Positions 1-9,653 of a stretch of 64,000 nucleotides of DNA are shown here, one piece after another. Under the pieces are notes generated by a model, which made no database searches, was not told the origin of the DNA, and was given only the letters and a program-made list of their open reading frames with translations. This DNA comes from Prosthecobacter sp. (GTDB lineage: Bacteria; Verrucomicrobiota; Verrucomicrobiia; Verrucomicrobiales; Verrucomicrobiaceae). Position 1 is the first letter of the stretch, and the number at the start of each line of letters is the position of its first letter. The stretch is taken from assembly GCA_021733925.1 (NCBI GenBank), contig JAIPJY010000028.1, forward strand, positions 1 through 64,000, given 5' to 3'. The translations under genes were made by a program, and so were the position numbers.

Positions 1-1
1 C

Positions 2-1408
2 GCCTACCACGCCAAGAAAAATCTCGCCCGCCTCGACCGCGGCGAAAAACTCCCCACCCATCTCCCTTACCTCGTCCAACGCTGGGGCTTCGGCAACGAC
101 ATGGCCATGGTCTTCCTCCCTGGCGGAATCACCGTCGATTACTCCCTCCGCATCAAGCGCGAATTCGACCGCACCCGCCTCTGGGTCAACGGCTACTCCA
201 ACGACGTCCCCTGCTACGTCCCCTCCCGCCGTGTCCTCGAAGAAGGCGGCTACGAAGGCGCCGGAGCCATGGTCTACTACGACCGCCCCACCAAGTTCGC
301 CCCCGATGTCGAAGACCGCATCATGACCGCCGTGCATGCCGTCACTCCCAAAGAATTCCTCACACGCCCCGACCAAATCAAACCCGCCGAAGCACCCACA
401 GCCATCCCTTACCCCGACCACTCCAACCTCCTCATCCTTCGCGACTCCAAAGGCACCGAGCGCCCCGTCCAAACCGCCGCCGATTGGGCCGAACGCGTCA
501 CTCACATCAAAGCCAGCATGCAGCAAGTCATGGGCCCCCTCCACGACACCTCCCGATGGACTCCCTTGGATGTAAAAATCATCTCCGAAGAAAAAACTGC
601 CAAATACCTCCGCCGCAAAATCCACTTCACCCCCGAAGTCGGCGACCACGTCCCCGCATGGCTCCTCATCCCAAACGAACTGCCTGCCAGCGGCAAAGCC
701 CCCGCCATGCTCTGCCTCCATCAAACCACCCAGATCGGCAAAGACGAACCCGCCGGCCTCGGCGGCAAACCCTCCCTCCACTACGCCCACGAACTCGCCG
801 AACGCGGCTACATCTGCCTCGTTCCGGACTATCCCTCCTTCGGCGAATACCCCTACGACTTCAAAACCCAGGGCGCTCACCGCGCCAGCGGCACCATGAA
901 AGCCATCTGGAACAACATGCGCGCCGTCGATCTCCTGCAATCACTTCCCCAGGTAAACAAAGACCGCATCGGCGTCATCGGCCACTCCCTCGGCGGCCAC
1001 AACTCCCTCTTCACCGCCGTCTTCGACGACCGCCTCAAAGCCGTCGTCACCAGCTGCGGCTTCACCCCCTTCCACGACTACTACGGCGGCAAAGTCGCCG
1101 GCTGGACCAGCGACCGCTACATGCCCCGCATTCGCGATCTCTACGAAAACAACGCCGACAAAATCCCCTTCGACTTCTACGAAATCCTCGCCGCCATCGC
1201 CCCCCGCGCCGTCTTCTCCAACTCACCAATCAAAGACAGCAACTTCGACATCACCGGCGTCCGCAAAGCCTTCACCAAAGCCGGCGAAGTTTATGACCTC
1301 CTCAAAGCCAAAAAAAACCTCACCCTCGTCACCCCCGACGCCCCCCACGACTTCCCCGAAGCCGAACGCAAAGCCGCATACGAATGGCTCGATCAAATCC
1401 TAAAGTGA
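2..1408 (+). CDS. Ceramidase-like C-terminal region fused to alpha/beta hydrolase (5' partial)
   Basis: The reading frame is open from the first codon in the window, so the gene starts upstream. The first ~110 visible residues match the C-terminal part of neutral/alkaline-ceramidase-like proteins of PVC bacteria (WVNGYSNDVPCYVPSRR, then EGGYEGAGAMVYY). The rest is an alpha/beta hydrolase of the dienelactone hydrolase/acetyl-xylan esterase type. It has the nucleophile elbow GHSLGG, with the serine codon at 986-988, and a C-terminal PHDFP carrying the probable catalytic His. Two hydrolase modules on one chain suggest coupled hydrolysis of an extracellular ester or amide substrate, but the substrate is unknown. 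The stop is TGA at 1406-1408. The domain calls are solid; the physiological role is inferred. Confidence 0.8.
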   Translation, partial: AYHAKKNLARLDRGEKLPTHLPYLVQRWGFGNDMAMVFLPGGITVDYSLRIKREFDRTRLWVNGYSNDVPCYVPSRRVLEEGGYEGAGAMVYYDRPTKFAPDVEDRIMTAVHAVTPKEFLTRPDQIKPAEAPTAIPYPDHSNLLILRDSKGTERPVQTAADWAERVTHIKASMQQVMGPLHDTSRWTPLDVKIISEEKTAKYLRRKIHFTPEVGDHVPAWLLIPNELPASGKAPAMLCLHQTTQIGKDEPAGLGGKPSLHYAHELAERGYICLVPDYPSFGEYPYDFKTQGAHRASGTMKAIWNNMRAVDLLQSLPQVNKDRIGVIGHSLGGHNSLFTAVFDDRLKAVVTSCGFTPFHDYYGGKVAGWTSDRYMPRIRDLYENNADKIPFDFYEILAAIAPRAVFSNSPIKDSNFDITGVRKAFTKAGEVYDLLKAKKNLTLVTPDAPHDFPEAERKAAYEWLDQILK

Positions 1409-1483
1409 TGCCAGCCACGAATGGCACTCAGTTAAAAGCCATCATCCCGAATGGAGCACCGCAGTCCAAAGAGCCCCAGGAGC

Positions 1484-1500
1484 GCGGACTTCCAGTCCGC
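1484..1500. repeat. REP-like small palindrome in intergenic spacer
   Basis: GCGGAC at 1484-1489 and GTCCGC at 1495-1500 form a perfect 6-bp stem around the loop TTCCA. It lies in the 163-bp spacer between two convergent genes. A short GC palindrome in a non-coding spacer resembles dispersed REP-type elements. I saw only this one copy here, and no T-run follows it, so a terminator role is not supported. Confidence 0.4.
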
Positions 1501-1571
1501 AGCACTCCGCATGCACCCACGTCTCCGCACGTCTCCTCATCATCTCAACCTCCAGCGTGCCATCTTGCCCG

Positions 1572-2840
1572 TCACTTCTTCACCAGCGTCGGCTCCGCCC
1601 AGATCGCATAGTTGCTCTTTGAATCAACACCGCGTGAAGTAAGCGCAAGCTGAAGCTCCGTCACCCCCGTGACATCACACTCCATCAACTTCGCCGGATC
1701 AGTCCCATTCAGAATAACCGTCGTCAGCACTTTCCCATCCCCGCTGATCCCAAATTCAACGCGCCCTTTGGCCCCTAATTCCGGATGCAATCCCGCTAGC
1801 ACCGTGAAGCGCGCATAAACATCTTTCGGCAGCAAAAAAGTCAGCGGCTTTCCCATGCCCGCGCTAATCCCATTTTCGAACACCTGATTGCCGGATCCGA
1901 CACAAAGTTTGAGCGGCATGTCCGTGTTGCCACCCGCCAAAATCACCCCGCTCCGCGCATGCCCCCAGTTCGGCGAACTGAAAAACTGCGACTGCGGATA
2001 GTAGCAACTGGCAGCCTCCAATGGAAAGAAACCGCCAATCTGCACCTCTTTGAGCGCCTTCTGCTCAGGATCTGCATACTTCTGCATCCCAAGGCACAGA
2101 ATGGTATGCATCGCATCCGCCACCACCTGCGCATCCATCACCGCCGCCCGCATCTGGTGCTTCACCACGCTCTCCTGATCCTCTCGATACAGCGCTTGGA
2201 TGATGGGCACCGTCGTGCTGCGCGCATTGAGAATCTCCTCATGCACCCTGTGCATGAGCCTCCATGCAGCTTCATTCACCGTGGTGCCAAGCAGCCTGGG
2301 CTTGTACCCCTCGATGCTCACCTTGAAGTCCCCGTTCTCAATCGGCCCATGCATGAGCTGGCCCTTCATCGCCTCCGTAGGCGGCAGGAACTGCTGCAGC
2401 AGTGTGAACATGTTGTCTCCAGGCACCGTGTGCGACGGGCTGCCGTAATCTTCAATCTGATGGCACACAGTTCCCATGTAACGCGCTGCATCGCCAATCT
2501 TCCCGTTGCGCAGCGATGCAACCGCCTGCTCCATGAAGTAATGCATCACCTCAAGATATTCCGGCTGCTGGGTCGGCAGGTGAAGGATTTTCAAATACAC
2601 TTCATTGGGCACTGACTCCATTTTGGCATATTTGGCGTTTTCCTTGTCCGTGAAAACATGATCCGGGATCATGCAGTAATTGTCGCCCAGTTGCGTCAAT
2701 TCACCACCCAGCACCTCCTTTTGCCATGCCGGCAGCACCTCAAGCGCCGCACGTGTGATGGCATGATGAGGCTCTCCCCAGCCTAAAACCAAGGATGGCG
2801 TCGTGAACGCAAGAAGGGTGGCTAAAGCAAGCTGTCTCAT
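1572..2840 (-). CDS. Secreted zinc phospholipase C/S1-P1 nuclease-like protein with NPCBM-like C-terminus
   Basis: About 422 residues from the chosen start. The signal peptide (MRQLALATLLAFTTPSLVLG) ends just before Trp21, as in zinc phospholipase C and S1/P1 nucleases, where the mature N-terminal Trp is a zinc ligand. Other candidate ligands are His25, Asp60, His100 and the HxxxDxxxxxH cluster at about 127-137 (HQIEDYGSPSH). The C-terminal ~120 residues resemble an NPCBM/NEW2 carbohydrate-binding domain. The open frame extends upstream to 2990, but the signal peptide decides the start at 2840. The likely role is hydrolysis of a phosphoester outside the cytoplasm; whether the substrate is lipid or nucleic acid cannot be told. 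It is divergent from the next gene across 68 bp. Confidence 0.72.
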   Translation of the reverse strand: MRQLALATLLAFTTPSLVLGWGEPHHAITRAALEVLPAWQKEVLGGELTQLGDNYCMIPDHVFTDKENAKYAKMESVPNEVYLKILHLPTQQPEYLEVMHYFMEQAVASLRNGKIGDAARYMGTVCHQIEDYGSPSHTVPGDNMFTLLQQFLPPTEAMKGQLMHGPIENGDFKVSIEGYKPRLLGTTVNEAAWRLMHRVHEEILNARSTTVPIIQALYREDQESVVKHQMRAAVMDAQVVADAMHTILCLGMQKYADPEQKALKEVQIGGFFPLEAASCYYPQSQFFSSPNWGHARSGVILAGGNTDMPLKLCVGSGNQVFENGISAGMGKPLTFLLPKDVYARFTVLAGLHPELGAKGRVEFGISGDGKVLTTVILNGTDPAKLMECDVTGVTELQLALTSRGVDSKSNYAIWAEPTLVKK

Positions 2841-2908
2841 TGTGATTGAAGGTAATACTAAAGTTATACATTGCGAAAAAGGGCGGCCATAAGCCGTAGG
2901 TTTATACA

Positions 2909-5119
2909 ATGCCAAATAGAGCTCTTCTGAAAGCATGGATGTTTTTGACGTTTGCTGGAACAAGTTTTTCAGCAGAATCATCGCGTCCACTGAGCTTTGT
3001 AAATGACATACAGCCCATCCTCACCAAGGCGGGCTGCAATGCAGGCGCGTGTCATGCCAAAGCGATCACGGGACAGCGCGGCTTCCGGCTGAGCGTGCTG
3101 GGGTTTGAGCCCGAAGAGGATTACGAGGCCATCGTGAAACAGGGGAAGGGGCGGCGTGTATTCCCACCGGCACCGGAGGAAAGCCTGCTCATCACCAAGG
3201 GAGCCGCCATCGTCCCCCACACAGGGGGAAAACACCTGGAGCCGGGCTCAGAAGACTACAAGTTGCTCGTACGCTGGATCGCCGAGGGCATGAATTACGC
3301 GCAAAAAGATGAAGCGAAGCTCAGCAGCATCTCTGTCGAGCCAGGACGTGTGACCATGAAGGTTAAAACCACGCAGCAGCTTAAAGTGACGGCGAGCTAC
3401 TCCGATGGCAGCACCCGAGATGTGACCAAACTCGCGCTTTTTGAAGCAAATGAACGCGCCATGGCAGCGGCTGACGAGCAGGGGCTGGTGAAGACCTTTG
3501 ATCTTCCCGGCAACGTGGCTGTGATGGTGCGCTTCGGGGGCCGTGTGTCCGTTTGCAGCGTCTCGATTCCACTCGGTGCGCCAGTTGATTCGCTGCCACC
3601 GGTGAAGAATTTCATCGATCAGCATGTCTTTGCCAATTTGAAGCAAATTGGCGTGCCACCTTCTCCAATCTGCGATGATGCGACCTTCCTGCGCCGCATC
3701 TCCCTCGACATCGGCGGCCGCCTGCCCACGGCGGAGGAGACAAAGGACTTCCTGGCAAGCCGTGAGCCAGACAAGCGCGACCGCGCCATCGAAGCGCTGC
3801 TCAACAGCCCGGACTACGCAGATTACTTCGCCAACAAATGGACTGCTCTGCTCAAAAACACGCGTTCGGACGCTGCGGACATCACTTCGAACTTCGCCTT
3901 TCATGCCTGGATGCGCGACAGCCTGCTGGCGAATACCAAATACGACCAGATCGTGCGCCAGATCCTTGGCTCGACGGGAACCATCGTTTCAAATCCACCC
4001 GTGGCATGGTACAAGCGCGTGAAGGAGCCCACGACGCAGCTCGAAGACGTGGCTCAACTCTTCCTCGGCGTGCGCATGCAGTGTGCTCAGTGCCATCATC
4101 ACCCTTTCGAGCGCTGGACGCAGGCGGAGTACTACAGTCTCGCCGCGTTCTTCAGTCAGATCGGCCGCAAACCGACCGCCATCGCTGGTGAAGACCTCAT
4201 TTTCCACAAGCGAGGCATCGCACAGACGGAGCATCGCAAAACCCGCGTGATGCTAAAGCCCGCAGGTCTTGGCGAGCCTGAGCTAGACATCGCCCCCGAT
4301 GATGACCCACGCCTCGCGCTGGTCGACTGGATGAGCAAGAAGGACAATCCCTTCTTCGCCAAGTCACTCGTGAACCGCTACTGGAAGCATTTTTTCAAAC
4401 GCGGCCTCGTCGAGCCCGAAGATGATTTGCGCGACACGAATCCGCCGACCAACCCTGACCTGTTCGATGCGCTGGCCAAGAGCTTCACGGACAGCGGTTA
4501 TGATCTGAAAGCACTCGTGCGCACCCTGACGCAGAGCCATGCCTATCAGCTCAGCTCCACGCCGAACGAATACAATGCCGTCGATCGTCAGGCCTACTCC
4601 CATTATTACCCGAGACGCATGACCGCCGAAGTCATGCTCGACAGCATCGACATGGTCACCGGCTCAAAAACCGACTTCGCAGATCTGCCAGCCGGAACGC
4701 GTGCCATTTCACTGCCGGACAACAGCTACAACCGTGCTTCTCCTTTTCTGAAGGTCTTCGGACGTCCCGAAGGTGCCAGCGTCTGCGAGTGCGAGCGCGT
4801 GTCGTCCGCCAGCCTTGCGCAAAGCCTGCACCTCATGAACGCCGCTGACGTGAAGGCCAAGCTGGCCGCCAATGGCGGACGTGCCGAATCATTGAGCAAG
4901 GCCGAGATGCCCGAGCCCAAGCGCATCCGCGAACTTTACCTGGCCGCCTTCTCCCGTGAACCCAGCGCCGATGAAGTGCGCATCAGCGAAACCTACGTTG
5001 CAAGGCCACGCACCGACGCCACCGGCAAACCGCTCGATTCCCAGCGTGCGAAACGCAATGGCTACGAAGACCTGCTCTGGGCGCTGCTGAACACGAAGGA
5101 GTTTTTGTACAATCACTAA
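2909..5119 (+). CDS. DUF1549/DUF1553 PVC cytochrome with Ig-like domain
   Basis: 736 residues, exported (hydrophobic N-terminus to about residue 22). It has a CX4CH heme-type motif (CNAGACH, residues 43-49) in a planctomycete-cytochrome domain, then a Big2-like Ig domain (about 104-190). DUF1549 follows (about 205-415), containing a second heme-type CxxCH (C392-H396, context QCAQCHHHPF). DUF1553 comes last, with KSLVNRYWKHFFKRGLVEP near residue 490. These proteins are a hallmark of Planctomycetota and Verrucomicrobiota and often sit beside DUF1501 genes, as here. Their biochemical role is unsettled; electron transfer linked to polysaccharide or surface processing has been suggested. It heads a tight plus-strand run, with the next gene 3 bp downstream. 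Confidence 0.9.
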   Translation: MPNRALLKAWMFLTFAGTSFSAESSRPLSFVNDIQPILTKAGCNAGACHAKAITGQRGFRLSVLGFEPEEDYEAIVKQGKGRRVFPPAPEESLLITKGAAIVPHTGGKHLEPGSEDYKLLVRWIAEGMNYAQKDEAKLSSISVEPGRVTMKVKTTQQLKVTASYSDGSTRDVTKLALFEANERAMAAADEQGLVKTFDLPGNVAVMVRFGGRVSVCSVSIPLGAPVDSLPPVKNFIDQHVFANLKQIGVPPSPICDDATFLRRISLDIGGRLPTAEETKDFLASREPDKRDRAIEALLNSPDYADYFANKWTALLKNTRSDAADITSNFAFHAWMRDSLLANTKYDQIVRQILGSTGTIVSNPPVAWYKRVKEPTTQLEDVAQLFLGVRMQCAQCHHHPFERWTQAEYYSLAAFFSQIGRKPTAIAGEDLIFHKRGIAQTEHRKTRVMLKPAGLGEPELDIAPDDDPRLALVDWMSKKDNPFFAKSLVNRYWKHFFKRGLVEPEDDLRDTNPPTNPDLFDALAKSFTDSGYDLKALVRTLTQSHAYQLSSTPNEYNAVDRQAYSHYYPRRMTAEVMLDSIDMVTGSKTDFADLPAGTRAISLPDNSYNRASPFLKVFGRPEGASVCECERVSSASLAQSLHLMNAADVKAKLAANGGRAESLSKAEMPEPKRIRELYLAAFSREPSADEVRISETYVARPRTDATGKPLDSQRAKRNGYEDLLWALLNTKEFLYNH

Positions 5120-5122
5120 TTT

Positions 5123-7333
5123 ATGCACGCGAAATACACACTCACACTGGCTGTCTGCACATTGATGGCTGCCTCGGCCCTCGCACAGCAGGTCACTCTG
5201 CCGTTGCCACGCCTGCTCACGGTTATGCCGATGGGCGGACAGGCGGGCACGAAGGTGGAGGTTACGATCACTGGCGATAACACAGAGGATATCAGCGAGT
5301 TGATCTTCTCGACGCCGAAAATCACGGCGCAACCGGTCGCGGGTGCGGAGAAGAAGTTCACGGTGAGCATTGCGCCGGATGCGCCTGTGGGTGTTTATGA
5401 TGCGCGGGTGATGTCGCGACTCGGCGTTTCGTCGGCGCGGGCGTTTTCGGTGAACAAGCTGCCGGAGGTGACGCGCACCAAGGCGAACAACTCGGTGGAG
5501 ACGGCGATGGCGTTGCCACTTGGAACGATCTGCAATGCGACCATGACGAAGCGGGCGGTGGATTTTTATGCATTCCAAGGCGTGAAAGGGAAACGCGTGG
5601 CAGTGGATTGCGCCGCGACGGGAATCGACTCCCGACTGACTCCAGTGGTGATCCTGGCAGATGCCAAGGGAGGTGATCTGAAAGTGAACCGCACAGGAGG
5701 TGTGATCGATTTCACGCCACCTGCAGATGGCACCTACCTGATCAAGGTGAGCGACCTCACCTATCAAGGCGGTGAGCGCCTGTTCTATCGTCTCGCCTTG
5801 CAGGAAGTGCCGGGAACCGGGCCTGCGCCACGCCAACCGCAAACGCAGACAGTCAGCGCGATGTCCTGGCCACCTGCAGGTCTCGCGGCGACCGCGAAGG
5901 CGAACGAAACGGAGCCAAACAACAAGCCTGCCGAGGCGCAGAAGATCACTCTGCCTTGTGACATTGCGGGTGCGTTTTTTCCGGCGGCGGATGTCGATAC
6001 CTTCGAGTTCACGGCCAAGAAAGGCGAGATCTGGTGGGTGGAGGTTGCCTCGGAGCGCCTCGGACTGAACACTGACCCTTTTGTGCTCGTGCAGCAGGTG
6101 AAAGCAACTGGGGGCAAAGAGACGCTGACCGATGTGGCTGAGCTGTATGACATCCTGCCACCGATGAAAGTCACCAGCAACGGTTACTCGTATGACGGCC
6201 CGCCCTATGATGCCGGTTCGCCGGATGTGAACGGCAAATTTGAGATCAAGGAAGACGGCACCTATCGCATGCAGGTGCGGGATTTGTTCGGCGGCACGCG
6301 CAGCGACGCCAACAATGTCTATCGCTTGCTGGTGCGTCAGGCCACGCCTGATTTCTCACTCGCTGCCTGGGCTGTCCATATGACTCTTCGCAACGGTGAC
6401 CGTGCCGCGCTTTCCAAGCCGATGGCGCTGCGTGCGGGTGAGTCGCGTGCCTTTGAGGTCGCGGTGCAGCGTCGTGATGGATTTGATGGCGAGATTGAGA
6501 TAGCCATGGAAAATTTGCCACCGGGCGTGAGCGCAACCGGGTTGAAGATTGCGAAGGGCAAACCCTATGGTCATCTGATCCTCACCGCTTCGGGTGATGC
6601 AAAAGCAGGCTTCTCGCTGGCCCAGATCATCGGCAAAGCCACGATCAGTGGTGCCGTCGTGACGCGCCCCGTGCGTTTAGCGAGCATGGAGTGGCCGGTG
6701 AAAGATGCGAAGGGTGAGATCCCTGCGCCACGCCTTATGGCCGACGTTCCTGTATCCGTGACCGATTCCGAGCAGGCGCCGTTGTCATTTGGTGCTGCAG
6801 AAAACAAAGTCTTCGAAGCCCAGGCAGGCGGGACGTTGAAAATCCCGCTCAAGCTTACCTGGCGCAACGAGTTCAACGGCACTTCGATCAAGGTGAAGGC
6901 TTATGGTGACGGCTTCAGCGGCATCAAGGAGTTCGACATTCCCATCAAAGCTGCCACGCATGAAGTCGTGATTGATCTTGCTGCGTTGAAGATAGCGCCG
7001 GGAGATTACACTTTTGCCTTCCAGAGCCTCGGCATCTGCAAATACAGCTACAACCCCGATGCGGTACCAATGGCCGAGGCTGAGCAGAAAAAGGCCGAGC
7101 AACTCGCCGCCACGGTGGCTGCCGAAGCCAAGAAGCTCGCAGCCACGGATGCGGAAGCCTCGAAAAAGGCCGCTGAAAAACAAAAGCAGGCCGATGCTGC
7201 CATGGCTGCGGCCACCAGCCGCATGAAAGCCGTCACCACGGCGGCTTCACCCACGGACACGGTGGAAATCCTCATTTCAGAACCGATTCGCGTGTCAGTG
7301 AAACCCGCTTCAGCCACCACCGCCAGCAAGTGA
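5123..7333 (+). CDS. Secreted PPC-domain (pre-peptidase C-terminal) protein
   Basis: 736 residues with a clear signal peptide (MHAKYTLTLAVCTLMAASALA). The N-terminus resembles an IPT/Ig-like fold. It is followed by two regions of pre-peptidase C-terminal type, recognisable by VDFYAFQGVKGKRVAVDC with DGTYLIKVSD, and by DVDTFEFTAKKGEIW with DGTYRMQVRD. The last ~100 residues include an Ala/Lys/Glu-rich coiled coil (about 650-705). No catalytic motif is visible, so it is probably a binding or scaffold partner of the flanking cytochrome proteins. It starts 3 bp after the DUF1549 gene, and its stop overlaps the next start (TGATG), which points to translational coupling. Confidence 0.8.
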   Translation: MHAKYTLTLAVCTLMAASALAQQVTLPLPRLLTVMPMGGQAGTKVEVTITGDNTEDISELIFSTPKITAQPVAGAEKKFTVSIAPDAPVGVYDARVMSRLGVSSARAFSVNKLPEVTRTKANNSVETAMALPLGTICNATMTKRAVDFYAFQGVKGKRVAVDCAATGIDSRLTPVVILADAKGGDLKVNRTGGVIDFTPPADGTYLIKVSDLTYQGGERLFYRLALQEVPGTGPAPRQPQTQTVSAMSWPPAGLAATAKANETEPNNKPAEAQKITLPCDIAGAFFPAADVDTFEFTAKKGEIWWVEVASERLGLNTDPFVLVQQVKATGGKETLTDVAELYDILPPMKVTSNGYSYDGPPYDAGSPDVNGKFEIKEDGTYRMQVRDLFGGTRSDANNVYRLLVRQATPDFSLAAWAVHMTLRNGDRAALSKPMALRAGESRAFEVAVQRRDGFDGEIEIAMENLPPGVSATGLKIAKGKPYGHLILTASGDAKAGFSLAQIIGKATISGAVVTRPVRLASMEWPVKDAKGEIPAPRLMADVPVSVTDSEQAPLSFGAAENKVFEAQAGGTLKIPLKLTWRNEFNGTSIKVKAYGDGFSGIKEFDIPIKAATHEVVIDLAALKIAPGDYTFAFQSLGICKYSYNPDAVPMAEAEQKKAEQLAATVAAEAKKLAATDAEASKKAAEKQKQADAAMAAATSRMKAVTTAASPTDTVEILISEPIRVSVKPASATTASK

Positions 7334-9618
7334 TGAAGCCGCTTTCACTCATTGCCCTTTGGTGCACCGCGACCTCCGTTCTGGCGGCCGATCTCGACTA
7401 CTATCGAGACGTTTATCCCTTCCTGAAAGCGAACTGCATTTCGTGCCACAACAAGACGACGACGAAAGCCGATCTGAACATGGAGACGCCGGAGTTGATG
7501 ATCAAAGGCGGCGAAAGCGGGCCTTCGATCATTCCGGGGAAGGGTGCCGAGAGTCTGATCGTGACGGCGTCGCTGCATACGAAGGACATGGAGATGCCGC
7601 CGCCGAACAACAAATCCGGCGCGGTGAATCTCATCCCAGAGCAGATCGCCACTTTGAAGCAGTGGATTGATCAGGGCGCGAAGGGTTCGGTGATGGTGGA
7701 ACGTGCGGTGGTGATGCAGGCCTTTTCCGCCAGCATCGATCCGATCTATAGCGTGGCGATGACGAAGGATGGTCGCTACGTGGCCTGCGGGCGGTCAAAC
7801 CACATCTATGTTTATGACATGGCCACGCGGCAGTTCGTCGCGCAGATCAGCGATCCGGCGGAGAAAAACGGCGCAGCGCACCGCGCGCTGGTGCAGTCGC
7901 TGGCGTTCAGTCCGGACGGCACGCGTCTCGCGAGCGGCAGTTTCCGTGAGGTGAAGATTTGGAAGCTGGCAGACGGCAAACCGGTGGCAGGAGCTGCAAA
8001 ATCGTCCTCGGTTCCTGCGAGGGCCGAGTTGATCAAGAAGATTGCCACCACCGGCAAAGTGACCGTGGTTAGCAGTGCGATGTCTGCCGATGGCAAACAG
8101 GTCGTCACAGGGTGTGAGGATGGTTCGGTGCGCGTGTGGGATGCGGCGACAGCGAAGCCAGTCATCGAGCTGCGCGGCAGCGTGGCAGCGACGAAGAAGA
8201 TGGCGGAACTGGACTGGACCATCGCGGCACAGACCTTGGAACAGGCCTTTCAAAAAAGTGAAATCACCCGCATTGAAGCGCAGGACAAGGCGCTGGATGT
8301 GCTGCTGGGCAAAGCCAAAGAGGCCATCGTGGCGATGAACAAGGTGCTGCCGGAAAAACAGAAGGCTGTGCCTCCGACTGCCGAGGCCAAAACGGCGGCA
8401 CAGAAAGCCGTCGACGAAGTGGCCGAAAAAATCAAAGCAGTTCCCGGCGGCAAAGCGGATGCTGCGCTCGACAAGGAGTTTAAATCCGCACAGGACAAGC
8501 TCATCACCGCGAAGATGACGGAAGTTTCCGCGCTCGCCGCCGTCTCAGCTGCGCAGAGCAACGTGAAGGACGCCGAGGACGACGTGAAGCGCATCACCGA
8601 CTCGAAAGCGGCCAATGCCAAGACTCTTGCTGCTGCGAATGCCTTCATCGCTGCTGCGAAAGCTGTGCAGGACAAGGCCACGGCAGATCTGGCCGCTGCG
8701 AAGCTGGCATTGACCAAGACCGCGGTGAAACCCATCGCCGTCTCATTCTCCGCTGATGCGGCGCGGGTGGCTTCGATGTTTGATGATGGCACGCTGCGCG
8801 TGTGGGGGGCTGCCACTGGAACGCCGATTGAAGAGAGCGCAGGCTCTGCTGCCGCGATCACGACGATCACCTCCGCGCCGGATGGTTCCTTTGTGGCCAC
8901 CAAAGCCGTCACGCAATCGGTGGGAAGTTCGCCAAGCTGGGTGTTGGAGCGCAAGGTCGATCAGAAGGGACTGTTTGCCGACCGGGTGAATGCCGTTCGT
9001 TTCAGTCCCGATGGTAAAACACTCGCCACCGGGGGCGGCGAGCTGTCACGCAGCGGCGACATTGTGTTTTTTGACGTCAGCACGGGCAAGGCCACGCAGA
9101 CATGGAAGGAAAAGCACGCCGACACGGTGCTCTGCCTTGATTACTCGCCCGATGGCAAGCGTCTTGCCTCCGGCGGAGCTGACAAAATTGCGCGAGTCAC
9201 TGACATCGCCACTGGCAAACAGTTGAACGTGTTTGAAGGCCACACCCACCACGTCATGGGCATTGCCTTTCGCAATGATGGTCGCGTCCTTGCCACGGCA
9301 GGTGCGGAAGGCACCGTAGTGACTTGGGACATGATCAGCGGCGAGCGGAAGAGAAAGATCGAAGGCTGGACCAAGGAGGTCACTTCGCTGCAGTTCATCG
9401 GCGCCACGAATCAGATCGTCACCTCCGCAGGTGACAACCGCATCCGCATTGTCACCGATGATGGCACTGAAGTGCGCGCGATGGCAAATCTGCCTGACTA
9501 CATGCAGGCCGCTGTCAGCGCCCCCAATGGCAGCGCTATCATCGGTGGCGGTGAAGACAGCATGCTGCGCATCTGGGACGGGGCGGGGAAGGAGCTCGCC
9601 GTGTTTGGCGCGAAGTAG
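7333..9618 (+). CDS. Planctomycete-type cytochrome c fused to WD40 propeller with coiled-coil insertion
   Basis: 761 residues from the ATG that overlaps the preceding TGA; an in-frame GTG one codon earlier is possible. It has a signal peptide, then a PSCyt1-type c-heme domain (C35-I-S-C38-H39, with MEMPPP downstream). WD40 repeats begin at about residue 130. The propeller is interrupted at about 290-460 by an Ala/Lys-rich predicted coiled coil, then resumes with repeats such as RFSPDGKTLATGGGE and DYSPDGKRLASGG. The layout suggests an exported heme protein with a protein-interaction platform, working with the neighbouring DUF1549 and DUF1501 products. Function beyond that is unknown. Confidence 0.87.
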   Translation: MKPLSLIALWCTATSVLAADLDYYRDVYPFLKANCISCHNKTTTKADLNMETPELMIKGGESGPSIIPGKGAESLIVTASLHTKDMEMPPPNNKSGAVNLIPEQIATLKQWIDQGAKGSVMVERAVVMQAFSASIDPIYSVAMTKDGRYVACGRSNHIYVYDMATRQFVAQISDPAEKNGAAHRALVQSLAFSPDGTRLASGSFREVKIWKLADGKPVAGAAKSSSVPARAELIKKIATTGKVTVVSSAMSADGKQVVTGCEDGSVRVWDAATAKPVIELRGSVAATKKMAELDWTIAAQTLEQAFQKSEITRIEAQDKALDVLLGKAKEAIVAMNKVLPEKQKAVPPTAEAKTAAQKAVDEVAEKIKAVPGGKADAALDKEFKSAQDKLITAKMTEVSALAAVSAAQSNVKDAEDDVKRITDSKAANAKTLAAANAFIAAAKAVQDKATADLAAAKLALTKTAVKPIAVSFSADAARVASMFDDGTLRVWGAATGTPIEESAGSAAAITTITSAPDGSFVATKAVTQSVGSSPSWVLERKVDQKGLFADRVNAVRFSPDGKTLATGGGELSRSGDIVFFDVSTGKATQTWKEKHADTVLCLDYSPDGKRLASGGADKIARVTDIATGKQLNVFEGHTHHVMGIAFRNDGRVLATAGAEGTVVTWDMISGERKRKIEGWTKEVTSLQFIGATNQIVTSAGDNRIRIVTDDGTEVRAMANLPDYMQAAVSAPNGSAIIGGGEDSMLRIWDGAGKELAVFGAK

Positions 9619-9653
9619 CTCGGTCAATGGGATGAAACATCACACTTCATCTC

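Noticed and set aside
484-1296. 270-codon Arg/Pro-rich open frame on the plus strand
   Set aside because: Alternate frame inside the hydrolase gene; composition is low-complexity and typical of a shifted GC-rich gene.
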